Assembly (NCBI GenBank): GCA_934630975.1 | Contig: CAKTXH010000030.1 | Span: 1 to 26,722, forward strand | Reading direction: 5' to 3' | Source: an uncultured Clostridia bacterium | GTDB taxonomy: Bacteria > Bacillota > Clostridia > Christensenellales > Aristaeellaceae | DNA: 26,722 nt | In this document: in pieces, positions 7,791-14,644 of the stretch | Layout: each line of letters starts with the position of its first letter | Numbering within the stretch: the first letter of the stretch is position 1 | Program-made: the position numbers and the translations under genes | Notes under the pieces: generated by a model | Database searches by the model: none | What the model saw: the letters and a program-made list of their open reading frames with translations, nothing else | What the model was told of the DNA's origin: nothing

Positions 7791-9560
7791 ATGAAAAAGA
7801 TAATATCGGCTTTTCTGGCGTCCATGCTGCTTCTGGGCAGCATCGGTGGTGCGGCGATGGCGGAGGGCATGACCTCCGGCACCTATGAAGCGGCAGCGCA
7901 GGGCTTTCACGGTGATGTGAAGCTGAGCGTGACGGTTGATGCGGAGAAGATTACCGCAATCGACATTCTGGAGCACAGCGAAACCGAGGGCATCGGCGCG
8001 GCGGCACTGCCGAAGCTGGTGGAAGCGGTGCTTGCGAACCAGACGATCGGCGTGGATTCCGTTGCAGGCGCGACGGTGACGTCGGAAGCGTTCAAAGCGG
8101 CGATGACGGATGCGCTGACGCAGGCGGGCGCGGATATGGATAAGATGACGGCGGCAGTCGAGGCTTCCACGCTGGAGGATGTCCAGATGGACGCGGATGT
8201 GGTCGTTGTCGGCGCGGGCGCGGCGGGTCTTTCCGCGGCGCTGAAGACGGCTCAGAACGGTCACAGCGTAATCCTGCTGGAAAAGATGGGCGTAATCGGC
8301 GGCGCAAGCGCGATGGCTGGTTCCGGCACGATGGCGACCGGTTCCAAGTGGCAGAAGGAAGACGGCTATGAGGATTCCGCCGAGAAGCTGGTCGAGGATA
8401 TGATGGCGAACGGCCATCAGAAGAACGACCGCGCGACCGTTGAGCTGTTCGCCAACACCATCGGCGAGGCGTTTGACTGGCTGGTTGGCGAGGATGGCGC
8501 GGCTGTTCCGTATCAGCGCAGCGGCAAGCCGACCCGCAGTTACTCCGGCGAAGGGCGCGGCGCGGGCGTTTGCAAGAACCTGGCTGAGCGGCTGGAGACT
8601 GTCGGTGGTACGCTCCTGACCAACACCCCCGCGACGGAACTCATTGTGGAGAACGGCACGGTTGTCGGCGTGAAGGCTGAGGGCGAAGGCAAGGCGTACA
8701 CCATCCGCGCGAAGGCAGTCATTCTGGCCAGCGGCGGCTATGGCGCGAACGATGCGCTCGTGCCGGATGAATACAAGAAGTTCGTCTATGCCGGTCATGC
8801 GGGCGCGACGGGCGATGCGATCAAGATGGTTGAAGGACTGGATGCCGACCTCATCAACATGGATCTGGTGAATACCCAGCCGAATTCCATGATCCTGCCG
8901 AGCGGTTTGGGTCAGTATTGCAACCCCGGCGTTGCCGGCGCATACAAGGCGGGCGCTTACATGGTCAATCAGAACGGCGAGCGTTTCTACAACGAGAGCG
9001 CGAACGCATGGGATCTGATGCAGGCGATGAAGCAGAACGAAGCGCAGTACCTGATTATGGATCAGACGGCGTTCGACAACTTCAACGCGGGCATGACCAA
9101 TTCCAAGATTTACACGATGGAAGACGTGGAGAAGTGGCTGAGCGACGATTATGACGGTCAGCCGGTTATGAAGCAGGGCGCGACGCTCACCGAGCTTTGC
9201 GAGAAGCTGAATCTTCCGGCGGACGCGGTGGAAGCCTCCGCGAAGGCATTCAACGACTGTGCGGCGGCTCAGACCGCGGATGCGTTCGGGCGCACGCCTG
9301 CCGCGGCGCAGAGCGAAGAAGGCCCGTTCTATGCGCTTCAGATGCACATCCGTTACTATGCGTCCCTCGGCGGTCTGCATATCAACGACAGCATGCAGGT
9401 GCTCAATACGAAGCAGGAAGCCATTCCGGGTCTGTACGCGGCGGGCGAAGTTGTCGGCGGTCTGGAGGGCGACGTTTACATGGGCGCAACGCTGTTTGGT
9501 TGGGCTGTAGCTTCCGGCTACGATGCGGCGAACGCGGTGAACGCCGTGATCGCGCAGTAA
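7791..9560 (+). CDS. secreted flavoprotein: FMN-binding domain fused to FAD-dependent reductase/dehydrogenase
   Basis: The 589-aa protein begins with a Sec signal peptide (hydrophobic to A-M-A at residue 24). Residues ~27-110 form an FMN-binding domain with the flavinylation motif D-S-V-A-G-A-T (89-95), where T95 would be covalently linked to FMN by an ApbE-type transferase. Residues ~135-585 are a fumarate-reductase-like FAD domain: V-V-V-G-A-G-A-A-G-L (138-147), E164 at the end of beta-2, A-S-G-G-Y-G, and G-L-Y-A-A-G-E-V-V-G-G near the C-terminus. It resembles urocanate/fumarate/methacrylate-type extracytosolic reductases, which use organic acids as respiratory electron acceptors; the acceptor is not determined. 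GAGG-type ribosome site 8 bases upstream. No ApbE gene is in the window. Confidence 0.9.
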   Translation: MKKIISAFLASMLLLGSIGGAAMAEGMTSGTYEAAAQGFHGDVKLSVTVDAEKITAIDILEHSETEGIGAAALPKLVEAVLANQTIGVDSVAGATVTSEAFKAAMTDALTQAGADMDKMTAAVEASTLEDVQMDADVVVVGAGAAGLSAALKTAQNGHSVILLEKMGVIGGASAMAGSGTMATGSKWQKEDGYEDSAEKLVEDMMANGHQKNDRATVELFANTIGEAFDWLVGEDGAAVPYQRSGKPTRSYSGEGRGAGVCKNLAERLETVGGTLLTNTPATELIVENGTVVGVKAEGEGKAYTIRAKAVILASGGYGANDALVPDEYKKFVYAGHAGATGDAIKMVEGLDADLINMDLVNTQPNSMILPSGLGQYCNPGVAGAYKAGAYMVNQNGERFYNESANAWDLMQAMKQNEAQYLIMDQTAFDNFNAGMTNSKIYTMEDVEKWLSDDYDGQPVMKQGATLTELCEKLNLPADAVEASAKAFNDCAAAQTADAFGRTPAAAQSEEGPFYALQMHIRYYASLGGLHINDSMQVLNTKQEAIPGLYAAGEVVGGLEGDVYMGATLFGWAVASGYDAANAVNAVIAQ

Positions 9561-9597
9561 GCAGATCCTACATGATTTGTACGGTTTAAAGTAAAAA

Positions 9598-9632
9598 ATG
9601 CCGGAGTCGGTTGCCGATTCCGGTATTTTTTT
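9598..9632 (+). terminator. rho-independent terminator of the flavoprotein gene
   Basis: 13-bp stem (9598-9610 with 9614-9626), TTG loop, then seven T residues. Confidence 0.92.
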
Positions 9633-9639
9633 GTATAAT
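9611..9639 (+). promoter_or_regulatory. TetR promoter embedded in the terminator
   Basis: TATAAT (9634-9639) follows TTGCCG (9611-9616) by 17 bases. The -35 lies in the loop and right arm of the preceding terminator, so one element ends one transcript and starts the next. The start codon is 22 bases downstream. Confidence 0.6.
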
Positions 9640-9660
9640 GGCGTCATGGGAGTGAGGAGC

Positions 9661-10245
9661 ATGGCAAACGAAACGGATAAGGCGTTGGACAAAAAGACGC
9701 TGATTCTTGCGGAGGCAGAACGCATTTTTGCGGAAAAGGGCTACTATGGGCTGGGACTGTCGGAATTGCTGAAAAGCTGCGATGTGCCGAAGGGGAGTTT
9801 TTATTATTACTTCCCGGGTGGAAAGAAGCAGCTTCTTCAGGAAGCGCTCGAATTCAGCTACCGCAGGATGGAGCGCAGCATCAATGGGCATATCCTCGTG
9901 GAAGAAACGGCGCTGGCTTCTTTTGAACATATGGCGGATCGCCTCGCGCAGCGTGTGGCTTCGGGTAAATATTTTTCGTCGCTGTTCCTTACGATGATCT
10001 CGATTGAATCTGTCTATCTGGATGAAAGCGTCAACCAAACCTGCCGCCGACTCTACGATGACTGGCAGAAGCTCTATGCGGATCATCTGGTGCGATTTGG
10101 CTTTTCTGAAGAGGAAAGTGTTCCTAAGGCGCAGGCGATTTTTGCACTGATCCATGGCTCGATGATTTCCAGCTGGATTAAACGCGACCCGGCCGATTTG
10201 ATGATGGCCAAAAAAGCGCTGCGCGGGATCATCGGTGAGAGATAA
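9661..10245 (+). CDS. TetR/AcrR-family transcriptional repressor
   Basis: The 194-aa protein has a canonical TetR N-terminal domain: I-L-A-E-A-E-R-I-F-A-E-K-G-Y-Y, then L-S-E-L-L-K-S-C-D-V-P-K-G-S-F-Y-Y-Y-F (helix-turn-helix, ~35-53) and G-K-K-Q-L-L. The C-terminal helical half should form the ligand pocket and dimer interface; the layout resembles LmrA/YxaF-type regulators. The ATG at 9661 is chosen because GGAG lies 8 bases upstream. It is separated from the flavoprotein only by that gene's terminator, and the flavoprotein promoter carries two TetR-type palindromes, so it most likely represses that gene. Confidence 0.88.
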   Translation: MANETDKALDKKTLILAEAERIFAEKGYYGLGLSELLKSCDVPKGSFYYYFPGGKKQLLQEALEFSYRRMERSINGHILVEETALASFEHMADRLAQRVASGKYFSSLFLTMISIESVYLDESVNQTCRRLYDDWQKLYADHLVRFGFSEEESVPKAQAIFALIHGSMISSWIKRDPADLMMAKKALRGIIGER

Positions 10246-10254
10246 AAAGAAAGA

Positions 10255-10440
10255 ATGGTATGGCAGGTCACTTATCTGCTGGCGTCTGAGGAAACGGTCA
10301 ACCGTGAGTTTGGAGCGTATGATCGTATTCGAGACAACTTCCCGAAGTATGTTGTTTCCTTGGATGAGCTTGACATGAGCCGAAATGGTATCAAGCACCG
10401 AAATATTCGCGATTTCCTTTTGACGGAGGAATGGAACTGA
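10255..10440 (+). pseudogene. C-terminal fragment of a DUF4143-type AAA ATPase
   Basis: The 61-codon frame reads V-T-Y-L-L-A-S-E-E-T, R-E-F-G-A-Y-D-R-I-R-D-N-F-P-K-Y-V-V-S-L-D-E-L-D-M-S, G-I-K-H-R-N-I-R-D-F-L-L, which is the typical C-terminus of the ATP-binding proteins with a DUF4143 domain (usually ~400 aa). The Walker A/B parts are missing, and a TetR stop lies in the same frame 10 bases upstream, so the 5' end has been lost. These ATPases are often genome-island passengers. No evidence of function. Confidence 0.75.
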
Positions 10441-10447
10441 ACACGAA

Positions 10448-10483
10448 GCCCAGAATTACGTTAGCAACGTGGTGCTGGGTTTT
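10448..10483 (+). terminator. terminator after the ATPase fragment
   Basis: CCCAG/CTGGG outer stem (10449-10453, 10475-10479) and ACGTT/AACGT inner stem around AGC, followed by TTTT. Confidence 0.65.
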
Positions 10484-10726
10484 ATCATACGGGAAATCAA
10501 TCGACATTCGGTCTTGTATGTTTGAGTTTGAGACATGCTAAACGACTTCGGAAGTGCGTGCGGCCGGATGCCGCTTTTTTGTGCGCTGACGCAATGCCTA
10601 AAAAGATATATGAATCTCATTTGGAGTTAATAAATAGAAGCGGATGTGAGATAACGGAAGCAATGTGCATGTCTGCTTTATTTTGAAAGATTTTTGTTAA
10701 AGGGGCAACCCATGCAGGAGCGATAA
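10484..10726. other. intergenic stretch with one small terminator-like hairpin
   Basis: No gene was recognised. GCGGC (10560-10564) pairs with GCCGC (10570-10574) and is followed by six T residues, a likely small terminator. The rest, up to the open Rhs frame, is featureless and may be decayed sequence. Confidence 0.5.
10560..10580 (+). terminator. small terminator-like hairpin
   Basis: 5-bp GC stem with 5-base loop and T6. Confidence 0.55.
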
Positions 10727-11404
10727 GGTGGTCAGCGCGATGACGGCATAGGGCGTGATACTCCCTCACGGATTCTCGATGATGAGAGGAGCGCTTTTGC
10801 CGCTCAATCAATGGCGCGGTGGAACGATGCCGCTTTACTGAAAGCGGCTTGGGATACGGACACGGGGGATCGCACGCTGATGCGCGTTCATGTGCTGGAG
10901 GGGGCGACGAGTTCTTCTGTTGGTACGCCTAAATATGTCAACGAGATCAAATATGATCAGTTTGGTAATATTGTAGAAATCGACAAACAGATCAACAATC
11001 AGGGGATCACATTGAATACATATTATTCTTATGATGATGAAAACCGAGTTGTTGATGTGATTTGCGATGAAGGCGACCGCATTATCGCATATACCTATGA
11101 TGCGATTGGCAATCCGCTGGCCTATGACGGTTGGACGTTTACGTGGAAAACCGGACGTATGTTGGCCAGCATGGTGAAGAACGGAACCAATGCACAGTTC
11201 ACCTATGACCATAACGGCCTGCGAATTAAAAAGGTTGTCCATATGACGCAGAGCGATGTGGTTGCGCTGATTGACGCGAATGGTACGCAGGTGGTAGAAT
11301 ATGGTTATGATGCGTGGGGGAATTTGATCAGCAAGAGCGGAAGTATGGCGGCGACGATTGCGTATCTGTATACAGCCCGCCGGAATGGATGGCAGGAACA
11401 GTAA
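10727..11404 (+). pseudogene. Rhs/YD-repeat core fragment with internal deletions
   Basis: Open from 10727 to the stop at 11404; the first ATG is at 10811 but has no well-placed ribosome site. It encodes YD-repeat material: E-I-K-Y-D-Q-F-G-N-I-V, Y-S-Y-D-D-E-N-R-V, Y-T-Y-D-A-I-G-N-P-L, F-T-Y-D-H-N-G-L-R-I-K-K-V-V. Rhs proteins are large shell-forming secreted toxins, normally over 1000 aa. After K-K-V-V the sequence jumps to H-M-T-Q and then D-V-V-A-L-I-D-A-N-G, skipping the F-F-Y-D-A-Q-G-K-P-G block that the three downstream copies keep, so about two short segments are deleted. After T-M/S-M-A-A-T it jumps again and ends R-R-N-G-W-Q-E-Q instead of the N-P-F-R-Y-R-G-Y motif. This is a broken core, without a toxin tip. 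Confidence 0.75.
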
Positions 11405-11472
11405 AGAGAAAAATATTCAGAGAAAAGCACCGTTTAAACAAATGCTGTTGACGGATTGATAAGCGAGGAAAA

Positions 11473-12108
11473 ATGAAAAAAGGATTTGTATTCATTTTTA
11501 TAGGCCTGACTGTTTTTTTGATTATAATGAATATTGGATTCTATGAAGATGGAAGGAAATTTATAAAAGAAGAATCCTATGCGTGGAATGAGAAAAAGAT
11601 ATATGCATCGGATCATTTGATTGGGAAAAAAGCATTTCAAGAAATAAAAGAATTAAATGGAGCCGATATAGACGTCAATAAGGAAATCAAATATGTAAAT
11701 ATAGTGAATGATTTGGCTCTCGTCGTTTTTGAAAAGGATAATTTGAACAATGGAAAAGTTCAATTTCTCGTATATTCAGTGGATGGGCGATTTTTGCATG
11801 GATATCAAATAACGCCGAAGAATGCAGCGAGGATTCAAGTGGGAATTCTGAAGGAGAGCGGAGAAATCTGCGTATTCGATCCTAAGTTTGGATATGATTA
11901 TAATGATGGAAAAATAAGATATGGAGTAACCCTGATAAAGAGCGGCGCAGCGCTGTCTTACGGTTTCTTTTATGATGATAAAGCCTTGGGATGGGAAGCA
12001 TATACGGCATCTTTTTCTGAATTTATACCCAAAGAGATAAAGAAAGGGAAGCTGGTCATTCAGGAATCTGAAACGGGAAAAGAAATCATTCTGTTTGATA
12101 AGGAATAA
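11473..12108 (+). CDS. hypothetical membrane-anchored protein, possible immunity protein
   Basis: A 211-aa AT-rich gene starting at ATG 11473 with GCGAGG upstream. Residues 5-24 form one membrane segment (F-V-F-I-F-I-G-L-T-V-F-L-I-I-M), followed by an extracytoplasmic-looking soluble domain rich in beta-prone and charged stretches (Y-V-N-I-V-N-D-L-A-L-V-V-F, V-Q-F-L-V-Y-S-V-D-G-R-F-L). No family was recognised. It lies 68 bases after the broken Rhs core, the usual place of an immunity gene, so it may once have protected against the toxin tip lost from that core. It is bounded downstream by a degraded copy of the island terminator. Confidence 0.7.
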   Translation: MKKGFVFIFIGLTVFLIIMNIGFYEDGRKFIKEESYAWNEKKIYASDHLIGKKAFQEIKELNGADIDVNKEIKYVNIVNDLALVVFEKDNLNNGKVQFLVYSVDGRFLHGYQITPKNAARIQVGILKESGEICVFDPKFGYDYNDGKIRYGVTLIKSGAALSYGFFYDDKALGWEAYTASFSEFIPKEIKKGKLVIQESETGKEIILFDKE

Positions 12109-12110
12109 CA

Positions 12111-12137
12111 ATCGGCGCTTGCTTCTTTAGCAGGCGC
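12111..12137 (+). repeat. partial copy of the island terminator hairpin
   Basis: This stretch matches, with two differences, the hairpin of the complete terminator at 18820-18857 (both read GCGCTTGCTTCTTT then AGCAGGCGC or GGCAGGCGC). Here the homology stops at the end of the right arm and the T-run is replaced by unrelated sequence, marking a recombination boundary. Confidence 0.7.
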
Positions 12138-12290
12138 GCTCTCTTGCTTCTGGGAACATATTTGCGCATAAATCTTGACGTACAACGGGATCGAAACGGT
12201 TGCATTTTAATGCACAGGGCAGAAACACGGACGATTGGAAAGGCAGACGTACAACTGTGAAACGGGAAATGAAAAAAGGTGAACCCATTG
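12138..12290. other. spacer without recognised gene
   Basis: No convincing protein on either strand. It is flanked by a truncated terminator copy on the left and the 22-bp inverted repeat on the right, and ends where the 110-bp duplicated segment begins, so it may be a foreign insert or a scar. Confidence 0.4.
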
Positions 12291-12338
12291 TGATATGTAC
12301 CCCCAATACTGGACACCCAGTATTGGGGGTACATATCA
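12291..12338. repeat. 22-bp perfect inverted repeat with 4-base loop
   Basis: Arm 12291-12312 is the exact reverse complement of arm 12317-12338; the loop is ACAC. There is no T-run on either strand, so it is not an ordinary terminator. It sits 8 bases before the duplicated segment that begins at 12347. Confidence 0.9.
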
Positions 12339-12346
12339 ATGAAAAG

Positions 12347-12456
12347 TCTACGCTCTTTCTTTTTATCAAAAGGAAATGTGAAAAAATAGATAAATATAAA
12401 ACAGAATATAAACACGATAGTGCCTCATTATATGCACGTCAATGGGCACTTTCGCG
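12347..12456 (+). repeat. duplicated 110-bp segment, copy 1
   Basis: Nearly identical to 17700-17809. It starts inside the right arm of a terminator (complete at 17683-17715) and carries the first part of the start-less small reading frame seen complete at 17731-17948. Homology ends at TTTCGCG, after which this copy continues into unrelated bases. Confidence 0.9.
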
Positions 12457-12640
12457 GGTACCGTCAAGTATTATGCGTAAATTCATTTACAATTCTGGCA
12501 GAACTCAGTCTGCACAGGTCAGGGAAACCTGCCCTTAATTACTTAGCAGCAGAGCACAGTGAGTGCGTCAAGGCAACAACACGAAGAAAGTTCTTCGCCA
12601 TCCGCTGATGGACTAACGCAAGAACATTCCCAATCAATAC

Positions 12641-12675
12641 AAAAGGCAGCTATACGGGCGTGTAGCTGCCTTTTT
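12641..12675. terminator. terminator inside Rhs cassette repeat 1
   Basis: AAAAGGCAGCTA (12641-12652) pairs with TAGCTGCCTTTT (12663-12674). T-runs on both strands make it bidirectional; it would end transcripts from the preceding cassette and from the minus-strand remnant. Confidence 0.85.
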
Positions 12676-12682
12676 CGTCGGG

Positions 12683-12790
12683 TTAATTGAACTGAATATC
12701 CGAGCACAAAACAAATGCGGGTTTATCATCGCACCAAACAAAGTACCAGCCGTTTTCTTCTTCATATTTTTCTACGATGCGCAGGGTAAG
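12683..12790 (-). pseudogene. 3' end of a minus-strand gene (SH3-like tail), repeat copy 1
   Basis: The minus strand reads L-R-I-V-E-K-Y-E-E-E-N-G-W-Y-F-V-W, then P-A-F-V-L-C-S-D-I-Q-F-N and a stop directly before the terminator. The N-G-W-Y-F-V...S-D-I-Q pattern resembles the end of a bacterial SH3 domain. It meets the Rhs core head to head at about 12770, where the plus strand begins to read F-Y-D-A-Q-G-K-P-G. Only about 30 codons remain, so family assignment is tentative. Confidence 0.45.
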
Positions 12791-12796
12791 CCCGGC

Positions 12797-13573
12797 ATGG
12801 TCACCTATAATGATGTTGATTACTTCTATGTCTACAATTTGCAGGGCGATGTGGTTGCGCTGATTGACGCGAATGGCACGCAGGTGGTAGAATATGGTTA
12901 TGATGCGTGAGGTTATTTGATCAGCCAGACTGGCACGATGGCTGCTACGCTGGGCACGGTGAATCCGTTCCGCTATCGTGGGTATGTATATGATAAGGAG
13001 ACTGGGTTATATTATCTTAGAAATAGATATTATAATCCAGAATGGAAGCGCTTCATTAATGCTGATGTGCATGTATCTACAGGCAAGAGTATTCTACAGT
13101 GCAACGTGTATGCATACTGTTATAACAATTCCATCAAGTATGCCGATCCTAATGGTAATGTAGCAATTGTAGATGATGTAGTTTTGATGGGAACTGTTTT
13201 GCTCGCTGGGTTAGGGTTTGTTGCTCTTTTAAATATTCCAGCAATTAAGGGTATGGTTGTAAAATCATCCCAAGCTATGCTCGACGCAGTTAAAGCAGTA
13301 GCCAGTTTTAAACTAAAGCCACTTCAAGCGCGTAAAGAACCTTCTCGAAGTTTGGATCAAAAGGGTGATCCTAACACCGATGCAGATCTTCTTGATGAAA
13401 GTGGTGAACTTAAGCAACGACGCCACTATGGTTCTGATGGAACGGCGGAATATGATATCGACTATAAGCTTCAAGATGATGGAACGCATGTATTCCCGCA
13501 TGTCCACACTTGGACAAATGGTAAACGTTCTAAAGAATCCATCCCGTATTCAGAATACTTTACGCCATACTAA
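12797..13573 (+). pseudogene. orphan Rhs C-terminal cassette 1: core segment plus toxin-like tail, with internal TGA
   Basis: From ATG 12797 it reads M-V-T-Y-N-D-V-D-Y-F-Y-V-Y-N-L-Q-G-D-V-V-A, the conserved Rhs core, but a TGA at 12908-12910 replaces the Trp codon of D-A-W-G found in the other copies; the frame then continues to 13573. The core ends at F-I-N-A-D-V. The unique tail (about 160 aa) has a hydrophobic stretch (L-M-G-T-V-L-L-A-G-L-G-F-V-A) and a distal domain with R-R-H-Y-G-S-D-G, D-I-D-Y, and D-G-T-H-V-F-P-H-V-H-T-W (about 13477-13512), a His-rich pattern seen in tips of polymorphic toxins. The His cluster suggests a metal-dependent or general acid-base nuclease, which is inference. 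No ribosome site precedes the ATG. Silent as it stands. Confidence 0.75.
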
Positions 13574-13592
13574 ATTGAATAAGGAGGTTTGT

Positions 13593-13850
13593 ATGTCTGC
13601 AATTTCTTTTTTTGAGTTTAGAAATGCACTCGATAGAAACCAAGAGATTGAGTTTTCATTGTTTGATCGTCAGTACTTTGCCACTCCTAGAACAGATCCT
13701 CCTGAAGAGCAACTGTATGCAATTCTTGACGTCGAAAAGAATATATGGATTTTTGAAGGTTCGATAGAAAATATGATGTCTTTTAAGTTCGACAATGATA
13801 GAACACTGGGTAATAATTTTTCTTCGTTTATTATTGAGTACATTCTCTGA
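13593..13850 (+). CDS. small immunity-like protein of cassette 1
   Basis: An 85-aa acidic protein (M-S-A-I-S-F-F-E-F-R-N-A-L-D) with an excellent AAGGAGG box (13581-13587) 5 bases before the ATG at 13593. It starts 19 bases after the toxin-tail stop, the standard arrangement of a polymorphic-toxin immunity gene, and its short alpha/beta pattern with F/Y-rich strands fits small immunity proteins. No specific family was recognised. Unlike the toxin frame it appears intact, so it could still protect the host against related toxins of neighbours. Confidence 0.75.
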   Translation: MSAISFFEFRNALDRNQEIEFSLFDRQYFATPRTDPPEEQLYAILDVEKNIWIFEGSIENMMSFKFDNDRTLGNNFSSFIIEYIL

Positions 13851-14018
13851 TACTTCTTATGTCAAAGATTAGTCAAATATAGTATATCTGCACAGGTCAG
13901 GGAAACCTGCCCTTAATTACCTAGTAGCAGAGCACAGAGGGCGCGTCAAGGCAACAACACGAAGAAAGTTCTTCGCCATCCGCTGATGGACTAACGCAAG
14001 AACATTCCCAATCAATAC

Positions 14019-14053
14019 AAAAGGCAGCTATACGGGCGTGTAGCTGCCTTTTT
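14019..14053. terminator. terminator inside Rhs cassette repeat 2
   Basis: Same hairpin as in copy 1, intact on both strands. Confidence 0.85.
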
Positions 14054-14060
14054 CGTCGGG

Positions 14061-14168
14061 TTAATTGAACTGAATATCCGAGCACAAAACAAATGCGGGT
14101 TTATCATCGCACCAAACAAAGTACCAGCCGTTTTCTTCTTCATATTTTTCTACGATGCGTAGGGTAAG
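14061..14168 (-). pseudogene. SH3-like tail remnant, repeat copy 2
   Basis: Same minus-strand reading as in copy 1, without nonsense changes, ending D-I-Q-F-N-stop at 14061. Confidence 0.4.
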
Positions 14169-14174
14169 CCCGGT

Positions 14175-14636
14175 ATGGTCACCTATAACGATGTCGATTA
14201 CTTCTATGTCTACAATTTGCAGGGCGATGTGGTTGCGCTGATTGACGCGAATGGTACGCAGGTGGTAGAATATGGTTATGATGCGTGGGGTTATTTGATC
14301 AGCCAGACTGGCACGTTGGCTGCTACGCTGGGCACGCTGAACCCGTTCCGATATCGTGGGTATGTGTATGATGAGGAAACCGGACTGTACTATCTGCGGA
14401 GCAGATACTATAATCCCATTATCCGTAAGTATCTGAACGCTGATATTCTTCTCGGTAAACAACTGCCCCTTCAGCACAACACCTACTCATACTGTGTCAA
14501 TTCTCCAATCACAAAAGTTGATGAGGATGGTTGTGCGAGTACATCCTCGCTGTGGACAACGCTCCTTACTCGCATTCAGAACACACGTGCAATCACTCTA
14601 TCTCGAAAAGATAACGGCTCAAAAATCAAGGAGTGA
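14175..14636 (+). CDS. orphan Rhs C-terminal cassette 2 with a very short tail
   Basis: A 153-aa frame: conserved Rhs core (M-V-T-Y-N-D-V to K-Y-L-N-A-D-I), then pretoxin-like Y-S-Y-C-V-N-S-P-I-T-K-V-D-E-D-G and only about 34 further residues rich in Thr, Ser and basic residues. That is too short for a toxin domain, so the tip is truncated or deleted. The ATG has no ribosome site. The stop overlaps the AAGGAG box of the next gene, which suggests the two were joined by recombination or are translationally coupled. Probably not functional as a toxin. Confidence 0.65.
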   Translation: MVTYNDVDYFYVYNLQGDVVALIDANGTQVVEYGYDAWGYLISQTGTLAATLGTLNPFRYRGYVYDEETGLYYLRSRYYNPIIRKYLNADILLGKQLPLQHNTYSYCVNSPITKVDEDGCASTSSLWTTLLTRIQNTRAITLSRKDNGSKIKE

Positions 14637-14644
14637 TAACAATC

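Larger units (their letters stand above)
12509..13039 (+). repeat. Rhs cassette repeat, copy 1
   Basis: About 530 bases closely matching 13887-14417 at a constant offset of 1378. It comprises a conserved leader with hairpins, a terminator, a minus-strand gene end, and the Rhs core 3' segment up to R-Y-Y-N-P. After this point the copies diverge completely. Confidence 0.92.
13887..14417 (+). repeat. Rhs cassette repeat, copy 2
   Basis: Matches copy 1 at offset 1378 with scattered base changes. A TAG at 14160-14162 replaces the Gln codon of Y-D-A-Q-G, closing the frame upstream of the ATG at 14175. Confidence 0.92.

Noticed and set aside
7758..9725. Minus-strand open frame of 655 codons opposite the flavoprotein
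   Set aside because: Low-complexity Arg/His-rich translation and no ribosome site; the plus-strand flavoprotein explains the region.
10617..10811. 64-codon minus-strand frame upstream of the Rhs core
   Set aside because: Lies opposite the open Rhs extension and lacks supporting signals.
12200..12538. 112-codon plus-strand frame across the inverted repeat and duplicated segment
   Set aside because: It reads through a perfect palindrome and the start-less segment and then unrelated bases; it is a chance fusion.
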